Shown here: positions 26,412 through 36,139 of the stretch, piece after piece
How positions within the stretch are numbered: position 1 is the stretch's first letter
Layout of the letters: each line of letters begins with the position of its first letter
Assembly (NCBI GenBank): GCA_963822985.1
Contig: CAWGJU010000010.1
Coordinates: forward strand, 248,001-312,000
Reading direction: 5' to 3'
Length of the DNA: 64,000 bases
Source of the DNA: Thermohalobaculum sp963822985
GTDB taxonomy: Bacteria > Pseudomonadota > Alphaproteobacteria > Rhodobacterales > Rhodobacteraceae
Program-made: the position numbers and the translations under genes
Notes under the pieces: model-generated
Told to the model about the DNA's origin: nothing
Databases searched by the model: none
Seen by the model: the letters and a program-made list of their open reading frames with translations, nothing else

Positions 26412-26854
26412 ATGGGACGCTATTTCGACGAGTTCAGCGTCGGCGATCGCTTCGAGACGCATGGCCGCACGATCGGCGAGGCCGACATCATCGGCTTCGC
26501 CGCGCTGACCGGCGACTGGAACCCGGTGCATGTCGACGAGACGGTGGCGGCGCCGCTGCATGGCGGGCGGATCGCCCACGGCACGCTGATGCCGGGCCTC
26601 GCCTGGGGGATGCTGCGCAGCCACGACCTGATCGAGGGCACGGTGGTCGCGCTGAAATCGCTGACATGGGAGTTTCTGGCGCCGGTCAGGATCGGCGACA
26701 CGCTGCGCGTCACGGCCGAGGTCGCCGCGCTGCTCGCCGCATCCGTCGGCGCCGCGCGGCCGCGTGACTTTCGTGCTCGGCGTCTTGAACCAGCGCGGCG
26801 AGATCGTGAACTGGGGAACGTGCATCCTGGTGATGCAGCAGAAGGGAGGAATAG
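26412..26854 (+). CDS. MaoC-like hotdog dehydratase (frameshifted at 3' end)
   Basis: ATG 26412, five bases after the SDR stop. FDEFSVGDRFETHGRTIGEA and FAALTGDWNPVHVD carry the Asp/His hydratase residues of R-specific enoyl-CoA hydratases. The last ~30 residues (VTFVLGVLNQRGEIVNWGTC) are in another frame after an insertion near 26755. The exact stop is unclear; TAG 26852, adjacent to the next ATG, needs one more indel. This is a second MaoC-type protein, beside the one at 22.0 kb. Confidence 0.75.
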
Positions 26855-27831
26855 ATGGCCAAGACCGTGCAGATCCGCGAGTTCGGCGGCCCGGAGAAGA
26901 TGGAGATCGTCGACCTGCCCGTCGGCGATCCCGGCCCGGGCCAGATCCGCATCCGGCACGAGGCCTGCGGGCTGAACTTCATCGACATCTATCAGCGCTC
27001 GGGCGTCTACCCGCTGAAGCTGCCGCATCCGCTGGGGATGGAGGGCTCGGGCGTCGTCGAGGCCGTGGGCGAGGGCGTCACGCACCTGAAGGCCGGCGAC
27101 CGCGCCGCCTATGCCGCCGAACCCGCCCGGCAGCTATTCGCAGGCCCGCGTCATGCCGGCCGATGCATGTCTGCAAGCTGCCCGAATCGATCTCGTTCGA
27201 CACGGCCGCGTGCATGATGCTCAAGGGCCTGACGACGCAGTACCTCTTCCGCATCACGGGGCGGCTGAAGGGCGGCGAGACGGTGCTGTTCCATGCCGCC
27301 GCCGGCGGCGTCGGGCTGATCGCCTGCCAATGGGCAAAGGCGATGGGCGTGCGCCTGATCGGCACGGCGGGCTCGGACGAAAAATGCCGGCTGGCCAAGG
27401 AGCACGGCGCCGACGAGTGCATCAACTACTCGACCGAGGATTTCGTCGCCCGCGTCAAGGAGCTGACGAAGGGCGAGGGCGTCGACGTGGTGATGGACTC
27501 GGTCGGCAAGGCGACCTTCATGGGCTCGCTCGACTGCCTGAAGCCGATCGGCATCATGATCACCTTCGGCAACGCCAGCGGCAAGCCCGACCCGGTCGAC
27601 CCGCAGCTGCTGGCGGGCAAGGGCTCGCTCTACCTGACGCGGCCGACGCTCTTCAGCTATATCCGCACGCGCGAGCTGTGCCAGGAGCGGGCCGACGACC
27701 TCTTCGAGATGGTCGGTTCGGGCAAGGTCAAGATCGAGATCAACCAGTCCTATCCGCTGGCCGAGATCGCCCAGGCGCACCGCGACCTCGAGGCGCGCAA
27801 GACGACGGGCGCGACGGTGATCAGGCCCTGA
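26855..27831 (+). CDS. Zinc-free quinone oxidoreductase (QOR family, frameshifts)
   Basis: An NADPH:quinone reductase-type MDR enzyme. ATG 26855 follows GGGAGGA. The N-terminal domain (VQIREFGGPEKMEIVDLPVG, CGLNFIDIYQRSGVYP) lacks zinc ligands. The Rossmann part has HAAAGGVGLIACQWAKAMG. Two one-base insertions at 27115-27165 separate the domains (PPGSYSQARVMPAD in the middle frame). It is probably cotranscribed with the SDR and MaoC genes. Confidence 0.85.
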
Positions 27832-27921
27832 GTCCGGCGCGGTCGACAGAGAGACGGAAGGTGCGAGACGGACGGCGAGACGGACGGCGAGGCCGGCTGG
27901 CCGCTCGGGCGGGACCCGCGA

Positions 27922-28638
27922 TCAATCGGCGTCGCGGCGGGTCAGGGTGGCGAGCAGCCTGCCGTCCGCGTCGAAGAGCGCGAGCAGCAACTGCGTGGCA
28001 ACAGCCTCGTGCGTGGCATCGAGCGCGGCGAAGAAATCTGCCTCCGTTCGCATCATTGGCTTGGGACAGGCCATGCGGGTCGCAGCGAGCGGCGCGAAGC
28101 TGAGTTCGCCGGGCGCGCCGGTGTAGCCGCCGGTGAAGCGGTTGCAGCCGCCCTGCCCCGCCGCCGTGCCGTCCGCCTCGAAGCCGATCCAGGCCTCGGC
28201 CAGAGCGGGCTCGCCCGCGAGATCGCGCAGCTGCCACTCCGAGCCGGCGAGGTTGCCGAGGCGGGCGCCGCCGCGAAAGGCGCCGGTGTCGCTGCCCTCG
28301 GCCAAATGCCGGCCCGGGGCCCAGCCGATCGCGCGATCATAGCCGACGCGGCACCAGCGCGCCTTGGCCGCCGCGGCGCGCTCCTCCTCTGTCGCCTTTT
28401 GCCAGGCGGCGAAGTCCAGCCCGCCGACGCAGCCGAAATTGGCGAGGCCATCGGCGTCGGCGGGAACGCTGCCGATGCTGGGCGCGTCCGCGTCCGGTTG
28501 GGTGAGCATCGCAAGCTCCTGGCCGGCCGGAATGTCAGCGATGCGGTAAAAGTCCGGACCGTCGGCGGTGGCGCCGGCCGGACCGGCGGCGAGCGTGCCC
28601 AGAAGGACGAGGCCGACGGCGTGCCTGCAAAGCAGCAT
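27922..28638 (-). CDS. Secreted META-domain protein (HslJ-like)
   Basis: 238 residues with a signal peptide (MLLCRHAVGLVLLGTLAAGP, cleavage near AGATA). An SH3-like segment (IPAGQELAMLTQPDADAPSI, WCRVGYDRAIGWAPGRHL) is followed by a C-terminal META/DUF306 domain (GSEWQLRDLAGEPALAEAWI, GQGGCNRFTGGYTG). META proteins are associated with heat, drug or envelope stress. It is intact, even though it lies between two frameshifted genes. Confidence 0.75.
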   Translation of the reverse strand: MLLCRHAVGLVLLGTLAAGPAGATADGPDFYRIADIPAGQELAMLTQPDADAPSIGSVPADADGLANFGCVGGLDFAAWQKATEEERAAAAKARWCRVGYDRAIGWAPGRHLAEGSDTGAFRGGARLGNLAGSEWQLRDLAGEPALAEAWIGFEADGTAAGQGGCNRFTGGYTGAPGELSFAPLAATRMACPKPMMRTEADFFAALDATHEAVATQLLLALFDADGRLLATLTRRDAD

Positions 28639-28720
28639 GTTCCCTGATCCTCCCCAAGGTCAGTCAGGCACGCATGCCGTGCCCTCGTGGTGCGCGCGAG
28701 GGGCCGCGGTGTCGCGGGCG

Positions 28721-30342
28721 TCAGGCGGCGCGGGCGTCCTCGAGGATCATCGCCGCGGCCTTCTCCGCGATCATCAGCGTGGGCGCGTTGGTGTTGCCCG
28801 AGACGATGGTCGGCATGACCGAGGCGTCGGCGATGCGGATACCGCGCAGGCCGTTCAGGCGCAGGCGCGGGTCGACCACGGCGCCCGCGTCCACGCCCAT
28901 GCGGCAGGTCGAGACGGGATGGAAGATGGTCGTGCCGATCCTTCCCGCGGCCTCCTCCAGCCCGTTCTGGTCCTCGACCGAGACGCCCGGCAGGTACTCG
29001 TCGGGCCGGAAGCGGGACAGGGCGGGAGCCGCCAGGATGCGGCGGGTCAGCCGGATCGAATCGGCGGCGACGCGGCGGTCGCCGGGGGTGGAGAGATAGT
29101 TCGGTCGAATGGCCGGCGCGGTCGCGGGGTCGGGCGAGGTGATGGCGACCTCGCCACGGCTTTCGGGCCGCAGATTGCAGACGCTGGCCGTGATGGCCGG
29201 GAAAGGCGTGAAGGGGCTGGCCGAAGGCGTCGAGCGACAGCGGCTGGACATGGTATTGCAGGTTCGGCGTCTCGAAGCTGTCGTCCGAGCGGGCGAAGAC
29301 GCCGACCTGGCTGGGCGCCATCGACATCGGGCCGGTGCGCTTGAGCGCGTATTCGGCGGCGATCAGCGCCTTGCCCCAAAGCGTGCCGGCCGTCTGGTTC
29401 AGCGTCTTCGTGCCGGCGACGCGGAAGATGCAGCGCAGCTGGAGGTGGTCCTGCAGGTTCCGTCCGACCTCCGGCGCCTCGAGCACCGGCTGGATGCCGT
29501 GCCGCGCCAGGAGCTCGCCGGGCCCTATCCCCGAGAGCTGCAGTAGCTGGGGCGAGCCGATGGCGCCGGCGGCGAGCACCAGTTCGCCGCGCAGCCGGGC
29601 GCGGGCGGGCTGGCCGTCCACGGTCAGCGACAGGCCCGTCGCCCTGCCCCCCTCGACCTCGATGCGGGTCGCGTGCGCGCCCGTGACGATGCGCAGGTTC
29701 GGCCGGTTCCGGACGGGGCGCAGGAAGGCCTTGGCGCCGTTCCAGCGCAGCCCCGAGCGCTGGGTCACGTGGAAATAGGACGAGCCGAAATTGTCGCCGG
29801 TGTTGAAGTCGTCGACCTTGGGGATGCCCGTCTGCTCGCAGGCGTCGCGGAAGGCGTCGAGGATCTCCCAGCTGATGCGGGGCGCCTCGATCCGCCATTC
29901 GCCGCCTTCCTCGTGCAGGCCGCCGCCGGAAAAGCCGCGGCCCATCCAGTGGTCCTCGTGGCGCAGGAAAAAGGGCAGCACGTCGTCCCAGGCCCAGCCG
30001 GCGCAGCCCATCTGGCGCCAGCGGTCATAGTCCTGCCGCTGGCCGCGCATGTAGATCATGCCGTTGATCGACGAGCAGCCGCCCAGCACCTTGCCGCGGG
30101 GGTAGAGCATCGAGCGGCCGCCGAGCCCCGCCTCGGGCTCGGTCCTGAAGCACCAGTCGGTGCGCGGGTTGCCGATGCAGTAGAGATAGCCGACGGGGAT
30201 GTGGATCCAGTGATAGTTGTCGCGGCCACCGGCCTCGAGCAGCAGCACGCGGCTGCGCGGATCGCGCGCTGAGGCGGTTCGCCAGCAGGCAGCCGGCCGT
30301 GCCGGCGCCGACGATCACATAATCCCACTCGCCGAGATCCAT
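28721..30342 (-). CDS. GMC-family FAD oxidoreductase (choline-dehydrogenase type, two frameshifts)
   Basis: Oxidises an alcohol to an aldehyde with FAD. ATG 30342 starts MDLGEWDYVIVGAGTAGCLL. After an indel near 30270 the main body carries LLLEAGGRDN, the GMC signatures YPRGKVLGGCSSINGMIYMR and GAIGSPQLLQLSGIGP. A second indel near 29220 leads to the C terminus with the catalytic His region (TTIFHPVSTCRMG) and VSGNTNAPTLMIAEK. Substrate is unknown; betaine-type choline oxidation is not supported by any neighbour. Confidence 0.85.
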
Positions 30343-30386
30343 GCGTTTCACTCAACGGCCGGGCGCGCCGGCGGTCAACCCTGCGA

Positions 30387-30424
30387 GCGGGCGAATCCGC
30401 CGGGCGCAAGCGCGGGCGAATCCG
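30387..30424. repeat. 13-bp direct repeat upstream of GMC and DUF2189 genes
   Basis: gcgggcgaatccg occurs at 30387-30399 and 30412-30424, 25 bases apart, in the divergent spacer. The spacing of about 2.4 helical turns is compatible with a paired regulator site, but it may be chance in GC-rich DNA. Confidence 0.3.
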
Positions 30425-30530
30425 GGCGACGGCGTGCGAGGCCTGTGCTAGTCTCGGACACAAACGTCGCGCGGCGGGCCGCGATCGGGTGGCCCGCCGC
30501 GCCGCGGCAGAGCGCGCGCGGAGGAAGGAC

Positions 30531-31448
30531 ATGGCCACCATTCGCAATCCGATCGAGTTCACCGCCGACCAGCTCGGCGCCGCAACGGAGCATCTGGGCT
30601 CGATCGGCCATGCCGTGCGCGGCGAGCGCGCCGAGAGCGCCGGCGCCGCCGAGCCCCAGCTGCGCCGGATCGGCACCGAGGATCTGCGCGAGGCGCTGCG
30701 CCGAGGCCTCGACGACTTCATGGCCTGCCGGACGGATGTGGCATTCATCGTGCTGGTCTATCCGCTTGCCGGGCTGGTCCTCGCCTGGTTCTTCTTCGAC
30801 TATCGCACCCTGCACCTGCTGTTCCCGGCGACCTCGGGGTTCGCGCTGATCGGGCCGGTGGCCGCCGTCGGGCTCTACGAGATGAGCCGGCGGCGCGAGC
30901 GGGGCGAGCCGGCCGGCTGGATGGACGCCCTCGGCGTGCTGAGTTCGCCCTCGTTCGGGGCGATCCTGCTGCTCGGCCTGGCGCTCTTCGTCGTCTTCGT
31001 GCTGTGGATGGTGACCGCCTGGGGCATCTGGAGCGTGACGCTGGGACCGGACCCGGTCCGCTCGATCGGCGACTTCGCGCAGGCGGTGGTCTCCACCGGG
31101 TCGGGCTGGGCGATGATCGTCGTCGGCTGCGCGGTTGGGTTCCTTTTCGCCGTGGTCGTGCTGGCGGTCAGCGTCGTGTCGTTCCCGCTGCTGCTCGACC
31201 GGGATGTCGGGCTGAGGGTGGCGGTGGTCACCTCGGTGCGGGTGACGGCCGAGAACCCCAGAACGGTGCTGAGCTGGGGCGCGATCGTCGCCGCCGGGCT
31301 GGTGCTCGGCTCGCTGCCGCTGTTCCTGGGGCTGATCGTCGTCGTGCCGGTGCTGGGCCACGCCACCTGGCACCTCTATCGTCGGGCGGTGGTGGCGCCC
31401 GCCGGGGCGAGGCCAGCCGCGAGCGCGGCAACGGCGCAGCCCGCCTGA
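30531..31448 (+). CDS. DUF2189 integral membrane protein
   Basis: 305 residues from ATG 30531 (GGAGGAAGG upstream). A ~60-residue cytoplasmic N terminus with RRIGTEDLREALRRGLDDFM is followed by six hydrophobic segments, as in the DUF2189 family once likened to cytochrome oxidase subunit I. No haem ligands are evident. Function is unknown. About 255 bases without a supported gene follow it. Confidence 0.8.
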   Translation: MATIRNPIEFTADQLGAATEHLGSIGHAVRGERAESAGAAEPQLRRIGTEDLREALRRGLDDFMACRTDVAFIVLVYPLAGLVLAWFFFDYRTLHLLFPATSGFALIGPVAAVGLYEMSRRRERGEPAGWMDALGVLSSPSFGAILLLGLALFVVFVLWMVTAWGIWSVTLGPDPVRSIGDFAQAVVSTGSGWAMIVVGCAVGFLFAVVVLAVSVVSFPLLLDRDVGLRVAVVTSVRVTAENPRTVLSWGAIVAAGLVLGSLPLFLGLIVVVPVLGHATWHLYRRAVVAPAGARPAASAATAQPA

Positions 31449-31705
31449 GACTTCCGGCCACTTGGGCGGCCGCGCGTTTCGATCTGCCGATGACCAGGCG
31501 CGGGCGCCGCGAGACGAGGATGTCGCCGCCTTTCCACTATTCGCACTCACAGACCTCCTCGCCGCCGGTCGTGGCGACGTGCCGCGATGGCGAGGAGGGC
31601 TGCGCCGCGTGCCGTCGTCTTCGGGACACTCCACATCATCTTTCTGCGCCGCCGATGCACTGACTAGAAAGTTTGAATGGACCGGCAGGCGGAGCGTGAC
31701 CCGCT

Positions 31706-32752
31706 CTACACCCGGCCGTCATTCGACAACATGATCGCGACAGGCCGAGTTCGCGGCAGCGCTGCGAGCAAGTCCACCACGATCACCGTCAGCGGGATCG
31801 CCAGGACCGCACCGGCGAACCCCCAAAGAACCGTCCAGAACGACAGCGCCAGCAGCACGGCGAAAGGGCTGAGGTTGACGCTGCGCCCGATGAGCAGCGG
31901 CTCGAGCACGAAGGCGACCAGGTTTTGGATGACGGTCAGGACGAGTGCAGTCGCGAGCGCCAGCGCCAGCGAGCCGCTCTGTGCGAGCGTCATCAGCACC
32001 GGGAAGGCGACAGCGACAAGCGAGCCGATATAGGGAATATAGTTCAAGGTCGCGGCCACGATCGCCCAGAAGGCGGCGAGGTCGATCTCGAGCGCCAGCA
32101 GCGCCAAGTAGATCGCAATGCCGAGCACGACGTTGACCATCGTCTTGGCCGCGAGGTAGGCGCCCGTCCGGCCGCTGATCTCCAGCACACTCCCGAGCAT
32201 GCGCTCGGCCCGCTCCCTGTCCTGGAACCCGAGAGAGAGCTTCTCGACGAAGCGCCCCCGCTCGACCAGGAGGAACACCGCGTAGAGAACGACCAGCGCG
32301 ATCTGTCCGCCGATCCCACTGAAGATCGCCAAAATTCGGCGGATGAAAGCGACCGGCTGCACCTGGTCTGCGGCGAAGGCCAACATCCGATCCAAGGTGG
32401 GCGTCTCGTCGAGGCCGAGCCGGTCGGCAACTTGGCGGACCACCAGCTCGATGTTCGCCTGATAGGCCGGCCACCCGATCAGCAGCCGGCTCACATTGTC
32501 CCTGATCTGCAGGACGAGCAGGAAGAAGACGACCGAGAAGAAGATGAGGACGAGCACGTGCCGCAGCCATATCGGCGTGTGCCGAAGCACCGGTACCCGG
32601 GTGAACGCCGAAACCGCCTGCCACACCAGCAGCGTCGTGATCAGAGCGAAGGCGACCGGAATCAGCACGACCTGGCCAGCCCAAAGGATCCAGACCGAAA
32701 CGGCGAACAGTCCGGCGCCTTGGAAAGCGGTCTGCAGCTGCGGTCCTACCAC
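31706..32752 (-). CDS. AI-2E family transporter
   Basis: A polytopic exporter of the PerM/TqsA family (348 residues from GTG 32752). The open frame continues 54 codons further to 32914, but that part is Arg/Cys-rich and looks non-coding. Family features: N-terminal helices, a large soluble loop (SRLLIGWPAYQANIELVVRQ), NYIPYIGSLVAV, the C-terminal ALVLTVIQNLVAFVLEPLLI, and GFAGAVLAIPLTVIV. Some members export autoinducer-2 and others Na+/H+ or auxin; this one is undetermined. Confidence 0.82.
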   Translation of the reverse strand: MVGPQLQTAFQGAGLFAVSVWILWAGQVVLIPVAFALITTLLVWQAVSAFTRVPVLRHTPIWLRHVLVLIFFSVVFFLLVLQIRDNVSRLLIGWPAYQANIELVVRQVADRLGLDETPTLDRMLAFAADQVQPVAFIRRILAIFSGIGGQIALVVLYAVFLLVERGRFVEKLSLGFQDRERAERMLGSVLEISGRTGAYLAAKTMVNVVLGIAIYLALLALEIDLAAFWAIVAATLNYIPYIGSLVAVAFPVLMTLAQSGSLALALATALVLTVIQNLVAFVLEPLLIGRSVNLSPFAVLLALSFWTVLWGFAGAVLAIPLTVIVVDLLAALPRTRPVAIMLSNDGRV

Positions 32753-33221
32753 CCTCGCCGTCCCCGGGCCGATCGCATACCCATTGCCGCCCCGCCGCCG
32801 GACCGGTCCGTGCACTGCGCAGCATGCTCGCCGGTGCGGGCAGGACGCAATACCTCGCCCGCGCGAAACCACCGGTGACTTCGATCCCGGCGGCCACCAA
32901 TCAAGTTTCTTCAATCCGACCGATGAGCTGCTGCCATTCTGGCATCCGGCGAGCGCACCCGAGCCTCTGCGCCTACGTCTACGATCAGTTCTACGGGGGG
33001 CGGCTGAAAGCGCATACCTGCACGCGCGACCGGTGGGTCGGCGTCGCCGGGCTGCCGGCGACGGGGGCCAGCCGGCAGCGGCGCTCCCCGGGCTGCCGGG
33101 CAGCCGACCGACATCTGGTCATCGGCAAGCCGTGACATGCGCCCGGGAACTCGTCGACGCCGATGCGTTCATCCGCCGCCGCCTTCAGCGCCTAAAGCGC
33201 CACGAGGAGCAGGCTTGAGCT
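32753..33221. other. Gene-poor spacer with a perfect hairpin
   Basis: About 470 bases without a supported gene. It contains CGTCGCCGG-gctg-CCGGCGACG at 33042-33063 (9-bp perfect stem, 4-base loop, no T run). The element lies downstream of the polyketide operon, which reads leftward to 33222, so it could mark the operon end. The rest shows no motif I can support. Confidence 0.4.
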
Positions 33222-34319
33222 TCAGCGCCGTTCACGATTCAGACCGAGCCTGGTCTTGCGCGCTCCTGCCGCCAAGAGCGCCGGAACCCGCGCGGCTATT
33301 GCAAGGGCGGGGCCGTGCAGCGACGGGCGATCGACCAGCGCCTGGAGCGCAAGGGCCGCGCGCACTTGGCGCGATGCTCGCCGGTGGAGCTTTTCCTCGA
33401 AATGATGACGCGGCGCGCCGGCGAGGATCGTCTCGGCGGCGAGCAGGCCGCTTTCGAGTGCGATTGCGAGGCCGTCGCCCGTGAACGACGGGGTCACCGA
33501 GGCCTGGTCGCCGAGGCGCCAGCATGAGCCGGTCTCTGACCGTGGCCGGTGCAGATAGCCATAGGGCACGCGGGCGATGGCGAGTGGCTTCGTCCAGAGC
33601 GGCTCGGCCCCCTCGATCGTCGCGGCGAAGGAGGCGTTCGCCCGCGCGATCGCCGCGAGCAGCCCCTCCAGCGTGCCGCCGGCGCGGGCATGCGTTCGGC
33701 CGCTGACGCTGATGCAGAGGTTCGCCGCCCCGTCGACCGGCTGGATGCCGGCGCAGCCGCCGGCGAAAAGCTGCAGTTCGACCGTGCGCTCGAGCCGGCC
33801 GGGCGGCAGGCGGAGATGCATCTTCAGGCCGAGCATGTCGCCCCGTCCGCGCCAGCTCGTCGACCGGCCATGCCCGCGAAGGTCGTGCTTGCCGGTGGCC
33901 ATGAGCAGCACCCCGGCGCCGACCGCCTCGCCATCGTCGAGTTCGACGCGGCCTTTCGCGACCCCGCGCACCCGGGCACCACGGCGGACCTCCGCCCCGG
34001 CGTCGGCGGCGCGCGCCAGCAGTGCGGCGTCGAGCGCGCGCCGGGACAGGCCGGCCGCAGAGAAGGGCAGCGCCGCTTCGGCCGTCCGCCGGCCGGCGCT
34101 GACCCGCAGCGTGTCGATCGGCGCCGCGCCAAGCATCGCCGGGTCGAGCCCAAGCCGGGCGAGCGCGGTGAGTGCCTCGATGCTGAGGAACTCGCCGCAG
34201 ACCTTGTGATGGGCGCCCGTCGTGCGCTCCAGCACCACGACGTTGCGCCCCGCCTGGGCGAGACGGATCGCGGCAGCGGCGCCCGCGGGCCCGCCACCTA
34301 TCACCGCGACGTCATGCAT
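33222..34319 (-). CDS. FAD-dependent monooxygenase/reductase of the polyketide operon
   Basis: 365 residues from ATG 34319, overlapping the methyltransferase stop by 8 bases. The N terminus has the FAD dinucleotide motif VIGGGPAGAAAAIRLA. KVCGEFLSIEAL resembles the geranylgeranyl-reductase/halogenase group of flavoproteins, and GDQASVTPSFTGDGLAIALE is the second FAD motif. It probably hydroxylates or oxidises the polyketide product, as SrsC does in Streptomyces. That role is inference. Confidence 0.8.
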   Translation of the reverse strand: MHDVAVIGGGPAGAAAAIRLAQAGRNVVVLERTTGAHHKVCGEFLSIEALTALARLGLDPAMLGAAPIDTLRVSAGRRTAEAALPFSAAGLSRRALDAALLARAADAGAEVRRGARVRGVAKGRVELDDGEAVGAGVLLMATGKHDLRGHGRSTSWRGRGDMLGLKMHLRLPPGRLERTVELQLFAGGCAGIQPVDGAANLCISVSGRTHARAGGTLEGLLAAIARANASFAATIEGAEPLWTKPLAIARVPYGYLHRPRSETGSCWRLGDQASVTPSFTGDGLAIALESGLLAAETILAGAPRHHFEEKLHRRASRQVRAALALQALVDRPSLHGPALAIAARVPALLAAGARKTRLGLNRERR

Positions 34320-35007
34320 CGCGCGACGCGACAAAGAGGTGGGTGAACGGCCCCGCGCGCCGTTCCTCGGTCCGCCAGCCGGCCGGCGGCCAGAGCGCCG
34401 TCAGCTCGCGTCCGGCGAATCCCGCGCGGACGCTGGCCGGAGCGTCGTGGCGCGTCACCGCGTTTGCGCCGATCAGGGCGACGAGCCGGCTGCTGGCGAG
34501 CGTCACCGCGTCGCGCCGCGGCTCGGTCGCCATGAAGAGCGGCGCCAGCCTTGCGGCACCGGCCAGGAGCTCCGGCAGGCGATCCTCGAAGTGGTGCAGA
34601 AAGAGATTGGCGATCACGGCATCGAAGGGCCCGCCGGTCGGTGCCTTCAACCAGTCGAAGACGTCGGCCACCGCCGGCTCTGCCCGCCAGCCAACCGCGT
34701 CGAGCTCGCGGCGGACGCCCGGGTCGACGATCGCCTGCCGGTCCAAGAGCACCAAAGTCACGCCGGGCCACCCTGCCGCCAGCCGCCGGGCCAGCAGCAC
34801 CGAGCTGCGGCCGTCGCCGGCGCCGATCTCCAGGATCCGCCGCGGCGGGCGGCGGGCATGGCGGCGCAGCGCGCGTGCCGCGATCGCCGGCTGCGCGGAC
34901 AGGCGATTGATCCGCAGCAGGTCACGACGCGAGGCGATTGCGGCGGGGTCGTCGGGCGACAGATGGTCCAGCCGTTCGGCCACGACCACGCGACGTGCCA
35001 GGCTCAC
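34312..35007 (-). CDS. SAM-dependent methyltransferase of the polyketide operon
   Basis: 231 residues from GTG 35007, whose GTGA overlaps the polyketide synthase stop by four bases. SAM motif I is RILEIGAGDGRSSVLLARRL (~57-76), then VTLVLLDRQ, and FDAVIANLFLHHFED is the motif IV region. It probably O- or C-methylates the aromatic polyketide. It is intact and tightly coupled to both neighbours. Confidence 0.85.
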   Translation of the reverse strand: MSLARRVVVAERLDHLSPDDPAAIASRRDLLRINRLSAQPAIAARALRRHARRPPRRILEIGAGDGRSSVLLARRLAAGWPGVTLVLLDRQAIVDPGVRRELDAVGWRAEPAVADVFDWLKAPTGGPFDAVIANLFLHHFEDRLPELLAGAARLAPLFMATEPRRDAVTLASSRLVALIGANAVTRHDAPASVRAGFAGRELTALWPPAGWRTEERRAGPFTHLFVASRDA

Positions 35008-36086
35008 GCCGCACGCTCCACGCGGGTGAACGTGAACGTCTCGGCCACCAGCCCCGGCCCGAAGGCCATGCCGCAGCCGGCCGGCGACGGCGCGGCCTGC
35101 GACAGCAGCCGAGCCAGCACGAACATGATCGTCGCCGACGACATGTTGCCAAAGCTGCTGAGGACCTGCCGCGCCGGCTGAAGCAGCGCCTCGTCGAGCT
35201 CGAGCGCCGCCTCGACGCCGTCGAGGATCGAGCGGCCGCCGGGATGCACGGCCCACAAGCCGATCTCGGAGGCGCTGCGCTGGCCCAGCATTTCGGACCG
35301 GCCGGCCCGCAAGACGTGGCGCACCGCTGACGGAACCTGGCCGGAGAGCACCATCTCGAAGCCCTGGTCGCGGACCTGCCAACTCATCAGCGCCTCGGTC
35401 CCCGGCGCCAGCATGGCGTGGAAGCCGTCCAGGCGCAGGCCGCGAGGCTCGCCGCTGACCAGCGCGGCGGCACAGCCATCGCCCCATAGGCAGAAGGTCA
35501 GCAGATCCTGGATGTCGTCGGTTTCGCGGAGGTGCAAGGTGCAGAGCTCGACATTGACGACCAGCACGCGCGCGTCAGCGGCCGAGCGGACGATGTGGCG
35601 CGCGAGCTTGAGGGCGTTCACGGCCGCATAGCATCCCATGAACCCGATGATCGTCCGCTCGAGGTCGGGGCGCAGCCCACAGCGGCGCTGGATGGCGAGA
35701 TCGACGCCGGGGGCGACAAAGCCCGTGCAGGACGTAACGATCAAGTGCGTGACCGAAGCGGCGCCGTGCCCAAGTTCCAGCCCTTCGACGGCTTGGACGG
35801 CCAGAGCCGGGGCGTGCTGCTCGTAGAGCGCCATGCGCGCCGCGGTTCCAGGGAAGGCATCCCGCCTGAACAGGCCGTCATGATCGATGCTGTCGCAGGC
35901 GGGGCTGGCGGCGGGCCGAAAGCAGCAATACCGCCGCGCGATGCCCGAGCGGTCGGCCATGCGGCGAAAGAGGCGCGCCTCCGCCGGCTTGTCGGCGAGA
36001 CGCTTCACGGCATAGCTCAGGAAGAAGTCGTGGACCTCATGGTCCGGGACGGCAGTCGAAATCCGGTTGACGTAAGCCTCGGTCAC
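35004..36086 (-). CDS. Type III polyketide synthase (chalcone-synthase family)
   Basis: A homodimeric thiolase-fold synthase that extends an acyl-CoA with malonyl-CoA and cyclises it to a phenolic or pyrone. GTG 36086 gives 360 residues, normal for the family. The catalytic triad is complete: Cys152 (GFMGCYAA), His281 (WAVHPGG), Asn314 (SSFGNMSS). The starter unit cannot be read from sequence; long fatty acyl starters (alkylresorcinol type) are common in bacteria. First gene of a three-gene operon with a candidate EcfG promoter 54 bases upstream. Confidence 0.93.
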   Translation of the reverse strand: MTEAYVNRISTAVPDHEVHDFFLSYAVKRLADKPAEARLFRRMADRSGIARRYCCFRPAASPACDSIDHDGLFRRDAFPGTAARMALYEQHAPALAVQAVEGLELGHGAASVTHLIVTSCTGFVAPGVDLAIQRRCGLRPDLERTIIGFMGCYAAVNALKLARHIVRSAADARVLVVNVELCTLHLRETDDIQDLLTFCLWGDGCAAALVSGEPRGLRLDGFHAMLAPGTEALMSWQVRDQGFEMVLSGQVPSAVRHVLRAGRSEMLGQRSASEIGLWAVHPGGRSILDGVEAALELDEALLQPARQVLSSFGNMSSATIMFVLARLLSQAAPSPAGCGMAFGPGLVAETFTFTRVERAA

Positions 36087-36139
36087 GCGCCCTCCACCAA
36101 TGCCAGAACGGCCGACGGCAATCCGGCACGCGATACCCG

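Noticed and set aside
25566..27831. Calling the SDR, MaoC and quinone reductase genes pseudogenes.
   Set aside because: Catalytic motifs are all preserved and the lesions are the same single-base insertions seen in essential secDF, so sequencing error is the simpler explanation.
28053..30248. A 731-codon minus-strand frame extending from the GMC oxidoreductase into the META-protein gene.
   Set aside because: After about 29220 it leaves the GMC homology, which continues in another frame to the stop at 28721, and it overlaps an intact gene on the same strand.
32496..33218. Plus-strand open frame antisense to the AI-2E gene and crossing the spacer.
   Set aside because: Mostly antisense to a real gene, low-complexity Arg-rich, no family features.
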